NCBI RefSeq assembly: GCF_027489515.1
Contig: NZ_JAIXZS010000083.1
Span: forward strand, 187,686 to 251,685
DNA: 64,000 nucleotides
Reading direction: 5' to 3'
From: Novosphingobium sp.
GTDB taxonomy: Bacteria > Pseudomonadota > Alphaproteobacteria > Sphingomonadales > Sphingomonadaceae
Every line of letters starts with the position of its first letter. The stretch's first letter is position 1. Both the position numbers and the translations under genes were made by a program. The notes under the pieces were generated by a model. The model had not been told where the DNA came from. It did no database searches and was given only the letters and a program-made list of their open reading frames with translations. Shown piece by piece: positions 1 to 9,770 of the stretch.

Positions 1-495
1 ATCGAGGTTGTAGACATAGGCTGTCTTGCCGGCGTCGGCGATCACGAAGTTGAACTTGCGTCCGCCGATCAGGATGCGGCCGGGCATCGTGATCTCGCTC
101 TTCAGCTTGAGCGTCGCGGAATCATAAACCGTGATCATGTCCTGCCGGGTGCCGCGCCAGCCCTTGGTCCAGATGCTTTCGGACACGTAGAAGGCCTTGC
201 CGGCGGGATCGAGCGCGAGGTCCGAAAGGTTCGAAGACTCGATGAGGCCGAGCATCTTGCCGGTATCGGTGTCGTAGATCGCGTTGCCCGGCATGACGAA
301 GCCGCGCTCAACGAAGACCCAGCTGGGCTTCGGCGCGGGAAGCGTGACGGCCTCCAGCTCTGGATCGGGCTGCAGCGGATCAGCCGCGTGGGCGGCCGGG
401 ATGCCGCCCAGCAAGGCGATCGCGCAGGCAGCCGCAGCGGTGTTCCTGCCCATGACGGAGAGCGATGATTTGCCCTGAACCTTCATCATCTTCAT
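1..495 (-). CDS. Amine dehydrogenase heavy (beta) chain, 5' part only
   Basis: This is the N-terminal 165 codons of a gene that continues beyond the left edge; it has no stop inside the window. The start ATG at 495 is followed by basic residues, a hydrophobic signal-peptide stretch and an AHAA cleavage-like site, so the protein should be periplasmic. The mature part (FVERGFVMPGNAIYDTDTGK, then blades with ALDPAGKAFYV and the GRTAYV-like AGKTAYVY) matches the beta-propeller heavy chain of methylamine/aromatic amine dehydrogenases. In that family the heavy chain pairs with a tryptophan tryptophylquinone light chain and oxidises primary amines to aldehydes plus ammonia. The light chain and maturation genes would lie to the left and are not visible. 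The aldehyde product could feed the aldehyde-oxidising type of enzyme encoded at 1726-4382, but that is inference. A generic YVTN beta-propeller protein is the alternative. Confidence 0.72.
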   Translation of the reverse strand, partial: MKMMKVQGKSSLSVMGRNTAAAACAIALLGGIPAAHAADPLQPDPELEAVTLPAPKPSWVFVERGFVMPGNAIYDTDTGKMLGLIESSNLSDLALDPAGKAFYVSESIWTKGWRGTRQDMITVYDSATLKLKSEITMPGRILIGGRKFNFVIADAGKTAYVYNLD

Positions 496-776
496 CTGGC
501 CTGGCCCCTTCTGCCTGAAACGCCTGAACCCTTCGATCTGCAGCAACGCAGCCCCTGCAGGTTGCGATCCCGCCCGCTACCATGAGGTACTTGCGAGAGG
601 CCGGCAATCTGCTGCGCGTTGTGCAGTTGCGAGAAAGTTTTGACGAGCGTCCAGTTTTAGTCAAGCGCTTTGTCGGGGATTTTTTTGACCGATGCGAATG
701 GCTTGAATGGCAGGTCGGAAGAGGGGTGCGGTGTGTGCCCTGCTGCCGCCACAGCCCGCGTCAGGAACCCGGTTTC
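496..776. other. Intergenic region between amine dehydrogenase and TetR gene
   Basis: A gap of 281 bases between the start of the leftward amine dehydrogenase gene and the stop of the leftward TetR gene. It should contain the promoter of the amine dehydrogenase gene. I see no convincing gene, repeat or RNA. The long overlapping reading frames here have no ribosome binding site and no recognisable product. Confidence 0.5.
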
Positions 777-1481
777 CTAGTGCGCCTGCGCAATCTGTTC
801 GGGCGTGATCGACTTGACGAGTGCCACCATGGCCTCGGCGGCAATCGTGGTGATCTGCGGCATCTTGTCGGCCCAGGGCTTCTCGAAACCGAGGAAGGGT
901 GTCGTCCCTTCCATCGAGGCGCTGATGTACAGCGCGAGCGTGTGGACCTGGTCCGGCGAAAGGGCAGGATTGAGCTCGATAACCACCTCGCCGATGAAAT
1001 CGTGCACACGCTGGTAGAACGCGCGCACGCGGTCGGCGACGAAGGGATTGTGATTGGCCAGCGCCCATAACTCGGTGAACAGGCGCGTGGTGCGCTTGCC
1101 GGCGATATCGTCGAGACACAGCTTGACGATCAGGCGCAAGCGGTCTTCCGGCGAGATCGCAGGCTGGCGGACTTCGCTTTCGAGCAGCTTGTCGTAGCTC
1201 TCGAGCAGCTCGTCCAGCATGATCTTGATCAGCATTTCCTTGCGCGGGAAATGGTAGCTGACATTGCCGACCTTCATGCCGCTGGCGCTGGCGATGCGGC
1301 GGATGGTGAACGCGCTCGCACCTTCCTCGATCAGCACATCGTGCGCGGCTTTGAGGATGACGCCAACGGTTTCGGTGCCCCGCGCATAAGTGCCGGGGCG
1401 GGGGCCGCTGGCCATGGCTTCGTCAATGGGAATACCGGCTTCGCGGAGCTCTTCTGCCAGCGTGACGGTATTACGATCCAT
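777..1481 (-). CDS. TetR/AcrR-family transcriptional regulator
   Basis: A 234-residue one-component regulator. The helix-turn-helix lies at about residues 50-75 (FTIRRIASASGMKVGNVSYH), preceded by an unusually long N-terminal extension of about 30 residues; the rest is the all-helical ligand-binding half. The ATG at 1481 (MDRNTV) was preferred to an upstream start at 1514 because the upstream 11 residues look non-conserved. It is transcribed divergently from the molybdenum dehydrogenase genes at 1726-4382. A 17-bp inverted repeat lies between them at 1567-1583, so it probably represses itself and/or that operon. The inducer is unknown; an aldehyde, N-heterocycle or amine would fit the neighbours. 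The family call is firm, the regulon is inferred. Confidence 0.88.
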   Translation of the reverse strand: MDRNTVTLAEELREAGIPIDEAMASGPRPGTYARGTETVGVILKAAHDVLIEEGASAFTIRRIASASGMKVGNVSYHFPRKEMLIKIMLDELLESYDKLLESEVRQPAISPEDRLRLIVKLCLDDIAGKRTTRLFTELWALANHNPFVADRVRAFYQRVHDFIGEVVIELNPALSPDQVHTLALYISASMEGTTPFLGFEKPWADKMPQITTIAAEAMVALVKSITPEQIAQAH

Positions 1482-1566
1482 GCGCGAGGCGTAGCATGGG
1501 CGGACAAGCGCCACCAGCCTGCCCTTTCAGCAAATCGCTCTTGACGGAATCTTGAACTTTGTCCAG

Positions 1567-1583
1567 ACTTTACGGGGTAAAGT
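1567..1583. promoter_or_regulatory. Candidate TetR operator (inverted repeat)
   Basis: ACTTTAC, three bases (ggg), GTAAAGT: a perfect 7-bp inverted repeat with odd spacing, as TetR operators often have. It sits 86 bp upstream of the TetR start and 143 bp upstream of the iorA-like start, in the only intergenic space the two divergent units share. Confidence 0.55.
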
Positions 1584-1725
1584 TTAGTATATGTAATTAA
1601 ACGGTTATTACCCGGCCTAAGCTCGATTGATACGTTGCTGTATCGCCGAGGAAACAGGGTGGAAATTCTCGCGACTTTGCCGGTCTGGCGTGCCGATGCC
1701 GCCCCGGCCACTTGAAAGGACCGCA

Positions 1726-2199
1726 ATGGCGATCTCGCTGACCGTGAACCGCAAGCCCCGCACCGTCGATGTCGAGCCTGACAAGCCGCTGCTGTGGGTG
1801 CTGCGCGAGGACCTCAATATGCCGGGCACCAAGTTCGGCTGCGGCGCAGGCCTGTGCGGCGCCTGCACGGTGATCCTGAACGGGGAGGCGGTGCGCTCGT
1901 GCCAGACGGCGCTCTCCGATGCTGCGGGCAAGGATATCGTGACAATCGAAGGCGTTGCTGCCTCGCCGGTCGGCGCCAAGGTGGTCGAGGCCTGGACCGC
2001 GCTCGACGTGCCGCAGTGCGGCTATTGCCAGGCCGGCCAGATCATGTCGGCCACCGCGCTGCTGACAGCGACGCCCAAGCCCTCCGCCGATGAAGTAACC
2101 GCGGGCATGGCGGGCAACATCTGCCGCTGCGCAACCTATCTGCGCATTCAGAAGGCCATCGCCGAGGCGAGCAAGGCCATTTCGGGAGCTGCCGCATGA
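1726..2199 (+). CDS. iorA: (2Fe-2S)-binding small subunit of a xanthine oxidase-family dehydrogenase (IorA-like)
   Basis: A 157-residue iron-sulfur subunit of a molybdenum hydroxylase. It passes electrons from the molybdenum subunit to an acceptor. The N-terminal plant-type ferredoxin cluster motif is [11 protein letters not shown] near residues 43-53. The second [2Fe-2S] cluster motif is CGYCQAG followed by CRCATYLRI in the C-terminal helical domain. The ATG at 1726 follows a good GAAAGGA ribosome binding site at 1714-1720; the reading frame is open further upstream but lacks such a site. Its stop overlaps the start of the large subunit gene by four bases (ATGA), so the two are translationally coupled. 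Length and two-gene architecture without a FAD subunit match isoquinoline 1-oxidoreductase and the related periplasmic aldehyde dehydrogenases. The substrate is not determined by sequence. Confidence 0.9.
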   Translation: MAISLTVNRKPRTVDVEPDKPLLWVLREDLNMPGTKFGCGAGLCGACTVILNGEAVRSCQTALSDAAGKDIVTIEGVAASPVGAKVVEAWTALDVPQCGYCQAGQIMSATALLTATPKPSADEVTAGMAGNICRCATYLRIQKAIAEASKAISGAAA

Positions 2200-4382
2200 A
2201 CGCCGTCTCCGTCTCCCGCCGCTCGTTCCTTGCCGCCTCGCTGGCCGGCGGGGCCGCCCTGACCTTCGAGGCAAAACTGGCTTTCGCTGCTGCACCGGGC
2301 GGCGCCGAACCCGCCATGCTGGGTGTTTTCGTGAGCATTGCGCCCGACAACACGGTGACAATCCTCGCGAAGAACCCCGAGATCGGGCAGGGCGTGAAGA
2401 CCATGCTGCCGATGCTGATCGCCGAGGAACTCGACGTCGCGTGGAGCCAGGTCAAGATCCAGCAAGCCGACGATGATGGCGCCAAGTATGGCCCGCAGTT
2501 CGCCGGCGGCAGCATGACGACGCCGCTCAACTGGCTGCCCGCACGGCAGGCCGGTGCCGGCGCCCGCGCGATGCTCATTGCCGCTGCCGCGCAGCAGTGG
2601 GGCGTGCCCGCCGCCAGCCTTACGACGAGCGAAGGCAAGGTTCTGCACGCTGCGAGCAGCCGTTCGATCACCTATGCCGCGCTTGCGCCGGTGGCCGCGA
2701 AGATGGCCGCACCCGATCTCGAGAAGGTGCCGTTGAAGTCGCCCAAGGACTTCAAGATCGTCGGCAAGCCGATGAAGGGCGTGGATACCCCGGCGATCGT
2801 CCGCGGCGAGCCGCTGTTCGGCATCGATGCGCACCCGCCGGGCATGCTCTATGCCGCGATGGTCAAGTGCCCGGTGATCAGCGGCACACTCAAGCGCTTC
2901 GACGATGCCGCGGTCAAGAAGGAAAAGGGCGTCCTCGCGGTCGTGCCGATCACCGATGGCGAGGTTGCGGCGGGCAAGCACAATGCCGTCGCGATTGTCG
3001 GCGACAGCTGGTGGCGCGTCCACAAGGCGCGCGAGAAGCTGGCGGTCGAGTGGGATACGGCAGGGTTCGACGGCTATTCGACCAACGGCTATAGCGCCAT
3101 GGCCAAGGCGATGCTGGCGGCGGCGCCGGCGGCGGACCTGTTCAAGGCCGGCAACGCCGACGCGGCGCTTGCCAAGGCGGCCAAGGTGGTGACGGCAGAC
3201 TATGCCTATCCCTTCCTCGCCCACGCCACGTTAGAGCCGCAGAACTGCACCGCGCTATGGCATCCGGACGGCAAGCTCGAGTTCTGGGCGCCCACGCAGG
3301 ATCCGGGCACCGCGCGCGGCGATGTCGCCAAGGTGCTGGGGATCGATCCGGCTGCGATGACGATCCACATGACCCGTATTGGCGGCGGCTTCGGCCGGCG
3401 CCTGATGAGCGACTTCATGGTCCAGACCGCCTGCATCGCGAAGGCGCTGCCAGGCCGGCCGGTCAAGCTGCTCTATGATCGCACCGACGACCTCCGGAAC
3501 GATTACTTCCGGCCCGCCGGATGGCACCGCATGACCGCGGGGATCGATGCGAGCGGCGCGCTGGTGGCGCTCAAGGATCACTTCATCACGTTCGGCGCAA
3601 ACGGCAAGCCGATGCGCGCGGCGGCCATGCTCGCGAGCGAGTTCCCCGGGCCGGCGTTGCCCGATGTGCATTATGGCGTCTCGTACCTCAAGACGAACGT
3701 GACGACGGGCTGGCTGCGCGCGCCGACCTCGAACGCGGTGGCTTTCGTGTTCCAGGGCTTCCTCGACGAAGTGGCCGAAGCGGCGGGCACGGACTTGCCC
3801 TCGCTGATGATCATGACGCTGGGCGCGCCGCGCCAGTTTCCTTCGTCTGATCCCGATGAGCCGGTGTTCGACACGCCGCGCGCGCGCGGCGTGGTCGAGG
3901 CGGTGACGAAGTTTGCGGGCTGGACGGGCAAGCGCTCGACCACCGCCGGCAAGGGGCGCGGTTTCGGGTTCTATTTCAGCCACCGCGGCTACTTTGCCGA
4001 AGTGGTGGACCTCACCGTGGCAGACGGCCAGATCACGATCGACAAGGTCTGGGTGGCGGGCGATATCGGCAGCCAGGTGATCAACCCGCTCAATGCCGAA
4101 CACCAGATGCAGGGCGCGGTGATCGACGGTATCGCGCAGGCGCTGGTGTGGCAGCCGACCGAACAGAAGGCGGGCGCGGTGACGACCGAGAACTTCGGCG
4201 ACTTCCCGCTGATCCGCATCAACCAGACGCCCGGCGAGGTCGCGATCACTTGGGTGGTGACCGAATATCCGCCGACCGGGCTTGGCGAGCCGACCTTGCC
4301 GCCGGTGATCCCGGCGATTGCCAATGCGATCAAGGATGCAACGGGCAAGCGGCTGCGCAGCCTGCCTCTCTCGCTGGCGTGA
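2196..4382 (+). CDS. iorB: Molybdopterin-binding large subunit of a xanthine oxidase-family dehydrogenase (IorB-like)
   Basis: A 728-residue catalytic subunit of a molybdenum hydroxylase that binds molybdopterin cytosine dinucleotide and hydroxylates N-heterocycles or oxidises aldehydes. A twin-arginine signal ([16 protein letters not shown]) at residues 8-23 indicates Tat export of the folded enzyme, with the small subunit carried along. The family motif GGGFGRR is near residue 400, and the C-terminal [17 protein letters not shown] carries the conserved active-site Glu region. Length is normal for IorB/AldH-type subunits. The gene overlaps iorA by four bases and ends just before a strong hairpin terminator at 4428-4473. 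The pair lies beside an amine dehydrogenase gene, so an aldehyde substrate is as plausible as isoquinoline; this is inference from context. Confidence 0.9.
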   Translation: MNAVSVSRRSFLAASLAGGAALTFEAKLAFAAAPGGAEPAMLGVFVSIAPDNTVTILAKNPEIGQGVKTMLPMLIAEELDVAWSQVKIQQADDDGAKYGPQFAGGSMTTPLNWLPARQAGAGARAMLIAAAAQQWGVPAASLTTSEGKVLHAASSRSITYAALAPVAAKMAAPDLEKVPLKSPKDFKIVGKPMKGVDTPAIVRGEPLFGIDAHPPGMLYAAMVKCPVISGTLKRFDDAAVKKEKGVLAVVPITDGEVAAGKHNAVAIVGDSWWRVHKAREKLAVEWDTAGFDGYSTNGYSAMAKAMLAAAPAADLFKAGNADAALAKAAKVVTADYAYPFLAHATLEPQNCTALWHPDGKLEFWAPTQDPGTARGDVAKVLGIDPAAMTIHMTRIGGGFGRRLMSDFMVQTACIAKALPGRPVKLLYDRTDDLRNDYFRPAGWHRMTAGIDASGALVALKDHFITFGANGKPMRAAAMLASEFPGPALPDVHYGVSYLKTNVTTGWLRAPTSNAVAFVFQGFLDEVAEAAGTDLPSLMIMTLGAPRQFPSSDPDEPVFDTPRARGVVEAVTKFAGWTGKRSTTAGKGRGFGFYFSHRGYFAEVVDLTVADGQITIDKVWVAGDIGSQVINPLNAEHQMQGAVIDGIAQALVWQPTEQKAGAVTTENFGDFPLIRINQTPGEVAITWVVTEYPPTGLGEPTLPPVIPAIANAIKDATGKRLRSLPLSLA

Positions 4383-4427
4383 CGTCGCTGGCGCCGTATT
4401 GGCGCCGGGTTGACATCGCCTGATGGC

Positions 4428-4473
4428 GCAAGAAAGGACCCCTCCCGCATTGGCGGGAGGGGTCCTTTCTTGC
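4428..4473 (+). terminator. Strong hairpin terminator after iorAB-like operon
   Basis: Perfect 21-bp inverted repeat (4428-4448 and 4453-4473) with a 4-base ATTG loop, about 45 bp after the iorB-like stop. There is only a short T-rich end, TCCTTTCTTG, inside the second arm. Confidence 0.8.
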
Positions 4474-4537
4474 CTGTTCGAACCCTTGCCGTTTTCGCGA
4501 ATGTTGAAATGACGGTTGGTGCGCAGCGCGCGCCATC

Positions 4538-4572
4538 AAAAAAGAACCCCCCGCGGCCGGAACCGCGAGGGG
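4538..4572 (-). terminator. Intrinsic terminator of the TonB receptor at 4614-7310
   Basis: Read leftward, a 10-bp stem with one mismatch (4572-4563 with 4556-4547) is followed directly by TTCTTTTTT, the classic U-tract. It lies about 40 bp after the receptor stop codon. Confidence 0.82.
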
Positions 4573-4613
4573 AAGGGTGCCTTTCGGCAGGGTAATCTGA
4601 TGTAGCCCGCGCC

Positions 4614-7310
4614 TTAGTAGCGATAGCCCAACTTCAGCCCGAAGAACTGCGGGCGGATCGTGAAAGTGCGCGAGGAACCGGCGCAGACCGAAATCGAGCA
4701 GAAGGTATTGCGCGTCAGCTGGCCGCGGCGGTCGAACGCGTTCTGGATGAAGATGTCCGCCGTCCAGTGATCCTTGCGTACGCCAGCGCCGAAATCGAAG
4801 CTGACGAAGCCGGGGGTATTGCCGAGCAGGCCGTTGTTGAACTCGTTCAGATCCTGCGTCGCGCCAGTCTGGTAGAGCGCCGCACCCTGGATGTAGCCCT
4901 TCATCGAACCGAAATCGGTATCATAGCGGATCGTCGTGGTGCCCTTGAATTTGGGCTGGCGCGGCAGGCGGGTGCCATCGGCCGCCGCGACCGACGGTGT
5001 ATCGAGGTTGCCGGGGATGAACTCGCCGGGCGCGCACGTCGCGAGCTGCGAGATGATCTTCGTATCGCGGTTCGCAACGAAGTTGCAGAAGTTGCCCTTC
5101 AGCTTGCCGTCGTTGTAGGCGCCGCTGCTGGCGATCGTGAACTTGCCGAGCTTGAGCTCAGCGTCATACTCGATGCCCTTGACCTCGGCCTTGCCGGCAT
5201 TGCCGGTGTAGCCTGCACCCTGCGCGCCCGCCACGACGAGGCCGTACTGGATATTGTTCCATTTTTCCAGATAGATGGCCATGTTGAGACGGAACACGTT
5301 GTTGAACGTGCCCTTGAAGCCGAGCTCAAAGTTGGTGAGCGTTTCGGACTCGAAGGGGGGCGCGGCAACCACGACCTGTGGCTGCGTATCGGTCTTGCGC
5401 AGGCGCAGCGGGCGGTTGTAGCCGCCGGGTCGGAAACCGGTCGAGTAGTTGGCATAGAGCAGTTTCTGATCGGCAAACTGCCAGTCGACCACGATCTTGT
5501 GCGTCTGGCCCTTCTCGCTGTAGCGGCCGATGCTTTCAGGATCGAGCGCGTTGGTGTTGCGGCATTGCAGGCGCGGACCCGTAAGGGGCAGTGGGCAGCC
5601 GATCGCACCCGTCGGCAGGAAGATGGAGGGAGCAACGGCCGCGGAGGCGCCCACGCCCTGGAAGCCGGCTGTCTGGAAATCGGTCCAGAAGTAGCGGATG
5701 CCGCCCGTTACCTTGATCGTCGGCGTGATGTTGTAGTGCGCTTCGGCAAACACCGCTGTATCGTGGTAGAGCGTATCGAACTCTTCGAGGTAATACGCAT
5801 CACCACGCACCGCAGGGGTGCCCAGGATCATCGTGCCGCCTTGCGCCTGCGGGATGCCAAAACCGGCCGGATTGCTATCCCCGCCGCCGGATTCGGTATA
5901 GCCGACGATCTGATCAAGCCCGCGAATGGCATAGTTGTTGTCGGTGATGTTTTTCTGGCGCTGATAGAATGCGCCAACTGTCACATCAAATGGCCAGGTC
6001 TTGGGCGTGGTCAGCCGGACTTCCTGCGTGAACTTCTTGTTCTGCTGCACAGTGTGATAATACTGGTTCGGGTTGAGCAGGGTGGTGCACTTGAGCGTTG
6101 CGCCCGAACCGGTGCAGCCGGACTTGTCGAAGAACTGGAGATAGTTCTCGTATCCGGCGCCGAAGCTGTCGTAGGTGACGGTGTAGTAGGTATAGTCGTT
6201 GTTGATCTTGCGGTTGCGGTAGTAATAACCGGTGGCCGACACGAGATCGAAATCGCCGATGTGGCCGTGCACCGTCAGCGCTGCCTGGACCCACCTGTCG
6301 TCGTTGCGGGTCAGGTCGTAGTCGTGGACCTGAAGATCGCCGACGCGCGGATCGTAGCCGAAGTAGCCGTAGGAGATCTGGCGCTGCGCGGTGACCGACG
6401 GGGTGATTTCCCAGCCATCGGCAATGTCCCACAGCATCGAGAGACGGCCGCCGTATTCGTAGACCGGGTTGTAGTCCTTCTTGGCGATCGACGAATTGCT
6501 CAGCGTGAAGGACGTCGCTGGATTGTCATCACCCAGATTGAGCACTGCGGGGCGCGGATCGGGCTTCAGCGGATCATCGGTCGTGCCGCTGATGAACTGG
6601 CCCTTGTTGTCGGTATTGTCGATGTAGCCGCCTTCCTTGCGGTAGTAGCCCATCGCGCGGATGGCGAGCCTGTCGCTCACCGGAATGTTGACATAGCCCT
6701 TGAAGGTGCCGCCGTAGCCGCCCTTGCCGAACTTGTTGACTTCGGAATCGACGCCGAGTTCGAACGAGCCGATCTTGGGCTTGGCAGTAATGAAACGCAG
6801 CACGCCCGCAAGCGAGCCAGCACCAAACAGCGTGCCTTGCGGACCCGACAGAGCTTCGATGCGCTCCATGTCGTAGACCTGGATATCGGGCACTTCCTGG
6901 CCGGTGATGGGGATTTCATCGAGATAGTAGCCAACCGAGGCATAGGCACCGCCGGCAGGAACGATGCCGCGGAAATAGACCTCGTTGCGGCCCGGCCCGA
7001 TGCCGGCGATGGAAACCGAGGGAAGCAAGGCTGCGTAGTCGGCAAGGCCCTTCACCTGCCGCTGGGCAAGGAAATCGGAGCTCAGTGCCTGGATCGCAAT
7101 CGGCACCTTCTGCACGCTTTCGGACTTGCGCGTGGCAGTGACGATGATCTCGTCGAAACCGCCGGTCGGCTTGGTATCGTCAGCAGGAGCAGCCTGAGGT
7201 GCGAGCGCTTCCTGCGCAAACGCGGCGTGCGGTGCGGCGATGCCGGTAAGAATGGTAGAAAGGCACAGCGCCCTCAGCGTGTGCGACCGGCGACCGGCTT
7301 TGTTCTTCAT
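4614..7310 (-). CDS. TonB-dependent outer-membrane receptor (1 of 3)
   Basis: An 898-residue outer-membrane transporter. Residues 1-32 form a signal peptide ending AFAQ. A TonB-box-like segment (DEIIVTATRK) lies near residue 53, followed by the plug domain (EVYFRGIVPAGG, GPQGTLFGAGSLAGVLRFI) and a 22-strand-type barrel ending in aromatic YRY. The size and plug sequence resemble the sphingomonad receptors usually annotated for carbohydrate, aromatic or sterol-like substrates rather than classic siderophore receptors. The ATG at 7310 is preceded by an AGGGAG ribosome binding site nine bases upstream. It is a single gene with its own terminator at 4538-4572. It faces the iorAB-like operon tail to tail, so co-regulation is not implied. 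The substrate cannot be assigned. Confidence 0.9.
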   Translation of the reverse strand: MKNKAGRRSHTLRALCLSTILTGIAAPHAAFAQEALAPQAAPADDTKPTGGFDEIIVTATRKSESVQKVPIAIQALSSDFLAQRQVKGLADYAALLPSVSIAGIGPGRNEVYFRGIVPAGGAYASVGYYLDEIPITGQEVPDIQVYDMERIEALSGPQGTLFGAGSLAGVLRFITAKPKIGSFELGVDSEVNKFGKGGYGGTFKGYVNIPVSDRLAIRAMGYYRKEGGYIDNTDNKGQFISGTTDDPLKPDPRPAVLNLGDDNPATSFTLSNSSIAKKDYNPVYEYGGRLSMLWDIADGWEITPSVTAQRQISYGYFGYDPRVGDLQVHDYDLTRNDDRWVQAALTVHGHIGDFDLVSATGYYYRNRKINNDYTYYTVTYDSFGAGYENYLQFFDKSGCTGSGATLKCTTLLNPNQYYHTVQQNKKFTQEVRLTTPKTWPFDVTVGAFYQRQKNITDNNYAIRGLDQIVGYTESGGGDSNPAGFGIPQAQGGTMILGTPAVRGDAYYLEEFDTLYHDTAVFAEAHYNITPTIKVTGGIRYFWTDFQTAGFQGVGASAAVAPSIFLPTGAIGCPLPLTGPRLQCRNTNALDPESIGRYSEKGQTHKIVVDWQFADQKLLYANYSTGFRPGGYNRPLRLRKTDTQPQVVVAAPPFESETLTNFELGFKGTFNNVFRLNMAIYLEKWNNIQYGLVVAGAQGAGYTGNAGKAEVKGIEYDAELKLGKFTIASSGAYNDGKLKGNFCNFVANRDTKIISQLATCAPGEFIPGNLDTPSVAAADGTRLPRQPKFKGTTTIRYDTDFGSMKGYIQGAALYQTGATQDLNEFNNGLLGNTPGFVSFDFGAGVRKDHWTADIFIQNAFDRRGQLTRNTFCSISVCAGSSRTFTIRPQFFGLKLGYRY

Positions 7311-7667
7311 CTCATTTGGCTCCCTGAATCAATACACTCAGTCCGTAAGGCTCCTTCGTGTTCGTTCCTGCGAAGCGACCATTGGCCGCCGTCACGCGCC
7401 GCTTGCGCGGTGCCTTCACCCGGTTCTTCCCGCCTGCGCTTTCGCAGTTTGCAAGAATAACCTTGGGCCATGGACGCTTAGCGAACTCTGGCCGAAACCG
7501 TGCGTGGGCACGGCATTATCTGTCTGTTGTATCCCCCGGGATGCGCCATTTTTGACGCCTGTCCTAAAGGGCGAGGATGCTACATTACAATCAGGAGTCA
7601 ACATCCATTTTCGCATTTGCAGCATATGCCGGCGCAAGAGCCGTTGCGCCTGTAGCAAAACCTGCAC
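7311..7667. other. Intergenic region, divergent promoters
   Basis: A gap of 357 bases between the divergent receptor and sulfotransferase genes. Besides the AGGGAG ribosome binding site of the receptor near its left end, I see no gene with a plausible start, no strong inverted repeat and no RNA structure. It presumably carries two promoters. Confidence 0.5.
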
Positions 7668-9770
7668 ATGATGACCTCTGGCGCAGCCGCAGCAGCAGCG
7701 GGACCCTTGATGACCACAGCCAATCCGACCATTCCGGCCCGCTCGGGCATGCCAAGCGCCGGACTGCGCGCTGCGCTCGATGCTGCAGCGGCGCGGCTCG
7801 AGGATGATCCCGCAGCGGCGCTGGACACCGCCGAAGCCGCCCTGCGCCAGGTGCCGGGCCTGCCGCCCGCCCTGTTCGTCGCGGGGCAGGCGCTGCGCCG
7901 TCTCGGTCGTCCCGGCGAGGCCGTAGCAAGGCTGGATACGATCAGCGGAGGCGCGCGTCGTCCTCCGATGGTGCTGTGGGAACTGGCGCAGGCTGCGAGT
8001 GAGGCTGCGGAGCATCAGGCAGCGATCACTGCGCTCGAGGCGCTGACGCGCCAGCAGCCGACCGTTGCCAGCGGGTGGCTGCTGCTCGCCGCGCAGCTGC
8101 GCAAGGCGGGGCGCGAGGAAGATGCCTGGCGCGCGGACCTGTCGGCCGTCCACGCCGCCTCACGCGATCCCGAACTCCTCGCTGCCGCTACCGCCATGAA
8201 CGGGGGCAATCTGGACGAAGCGGCGGCAAAGCTGGATGCGCGCGCGGCGCGGCTGCCGGACGATCCCGTTGGAACGCGCATGCAGGGCGAGCTTGCCTGG
8301 CGGCGCGGCGACATGGCGCAAGCGCTGCGCCTCGTCGAGCGCGCGGTGGCGCTGGCACCCGGGTTCGATCTGGCGCGCGATTTCCTTGTGCGGTTGCTGA
8401 TGCAGGTGAACCGCCTTCCCGATGCGCTTGTCCATGCCGAGATGCTGGCAAAGAGCCCCGTGGCCGGGTCTGCAGCCGAGCTCGTGCTATCCTCGGTGCT
8501 GGTGCGGCTCGGCGATCAGGCGCGCGCGCGGGCCATCTACGAGCGCCTGCTTGCCGAGCAGCCCGACCAGCCGCTGCTGTGGCAGAACCTGGGGCATGTG
8601 CTCAAGACGCTGGGGGAGCAAGGCGAGGCGATCAAGGCCTATCGCGCGGCGGTGGACCGCCAGCCCGCGCTGGGTGAGGCGTGGTGGAGCCTTGCCAATC
8701 TCAAGACCGTGAAGCTCGAAGCCGAAGACATCGCGCGGATGGAGGCGGCGCTCGGGGCGCTGGCGGGCGAGGAAGGGCGCGACGAGGACGTGTTCCACCT
8801 CCATTTCTCGCTCGGCAAGGCTTATGAGGACGCAGGTGATATTGCCCGCTCGTTCGAGCACTACGACAAGGGCAATCGCCTGCGCCGCACGCTCGTGCGC
8901 TATGATCCCGATCTGCTCTCGGCCGAGGCGGGGGCAGCGGCAGCGACGTTCACCGCGCCGTTCATTACGGGCATGGGGGAGGGCGGCTGCCCGGCGCCCG
9001 ATGCGATCTTCATCGTCGGCCTGCCGCGTTCGGGCTCCACGCTGGTCGAGCAGATCCTATCCAGCCACAGCGCGATCGAAGGCACGATGGAGCTTTCGGA
9101 AATGATGGTGATTGCCGCGCGCCTGCAATCGCGCGTGGATGAGGGCGAGTTCGCCGATTTCGCGGCGATGGTGCGTTCGCTGGGGCCGGTCGAGCGCCGG
9201 AAACTGGGCGAGGAATACATCGAGCGCACGCGAGTGCACCGCAAGACCGAGCGGCCGCGTTTTACTGACAAGATGCCCAACAATTGGCAGCATGTTGGCC
9301 TGATCCGGCTGATCCTGCCGAACGCGAAGATTGTCGATGCGCGGCGGCATCCGATGTCGTGCTGCTTTTCGGGCTGGAAGCAGCATTTCGCGCGGGGGCA
9401 GACGTTCACTTACGATCTGGACGAGATCGGTCGCTACTACCGCGATTACGTGCGACTGATGGCGCACTACGATGCGGCGGCGCCGGGGGCGGTCCACCGC
9501 GTGATCTACGAGCGCATGGTGGCCGAGACCGAAGCCGAGGTGCGGCGCCTGCTCGACTACCTTGGCCTGCCGTTCGAGGAAGGCTGCCTTGAATTCCACC
9601 GCAACACGCGCGCCGTGCGCACAGCGAGTTCGGAGCAGGTTCGGCGGCCGATCTATACCGACGCCGTCGAGCACTGGAAGGCGTTCGCGCCATGGCTTGG
9701 CCCGCTCGAAGCGGCGCTCGGTGACGTGGCGACGTGCTATCCCGAAGTGCCGGCGGCGCTGCTGCCTTAG
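7668..9770 (+). CDS. TPR-repeat sulfotransferase
   Basis: A 700-residue two-domain protein. Residues about 30-400 are tandem tetratricopeptide-like helical repeats (for example LWQNLGHVLKTLGEQGEAIK). Residues about 430-690 are a PAPS-dependent sulfotransferase domain. The 5'-phosphosulfate loop GLPRSGSTLVEQ spans residues 451-462, and ARRHPMSCCFSGW provides the 3'-phosphate-binding Arg region. Such fusions are common in alphaproteobacteria and resemble TPR-linked tyrosylprotein sulfotransferases; the acceptor is unknown. No signal peptide is evident, so it is probably cytoplasmic. The start is uncertain: ATGs at 7668, 7671 and 7710 are all possible and none has a strong ribosome binding site. 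Its stop overlaps the stop of the convergent receptor gene by four bases. Confidence 0.87.
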   Translation: MMTSGAAAAAAGPLMTTANPTIPARSGMPSAGLRAALDAAAARLEDDPAAALDTAEAALRQVPGLPPALFVAGQALRRLGRPGEAVARLDTISGGARRPPMVLWELAQAASEAAEHQAAITALEALTRQQPTVASGWLLLAAQLRKAGREEDAWRADLSAVHAASRDPELLAAATAMNGGNLDEAAAKLDARAARLPDDPVGTRMQGELAWRRGDMAQALRLVERAVALAPGFDLARDFLVRLLMQVNRLPDALVHAEMLAKSPVAGSAAELVLSSVLVRLGDQARARAIYERLLAEQPDQPLLWQNLGHVLKTLGEQGEAIKAYRAAVDRQPALGEAWWSLANLKTVKLEAEDIARMEAALGALAGEEGRDEDVFHLHFSLGKAYEDAGDIARSFEHYDKGNRLRRTLVRYDPDLLSAEAGAAAATFTAPFITGMGEGGCPAPDAIFIVGLPRSGSTLVEQILSSHSAIEGTMELSEMMVIAARLQSRVDEGEFADFAAMVRSLGPVERRKLGEEYIERTRVHRKTERPRFTDKMPNNWQHVGLIRLILPNAKIVDARRHPMSCCFSGWKQHFARGQTFTYDLDEIGRYYRDYVRLMAHYDAAAPGAVHRVIYERMVAETEAEVRRLLDYLGLPFEEGCLEFHRNTRAVRTASSEQVRRPIYTDAVEHWKAFAPWLGPLEAALGDVATCYPEVPAALLP

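Noticed and set aside
4767..7460. An 897-residue open frame on the plus strand opposite the first TonB receptor
   Set aside because: It is the antisense shadow of a clearly recognised receptor in GC-rich DNA; the product has no recognisable motif, only biased Ala/Val/Arg content.
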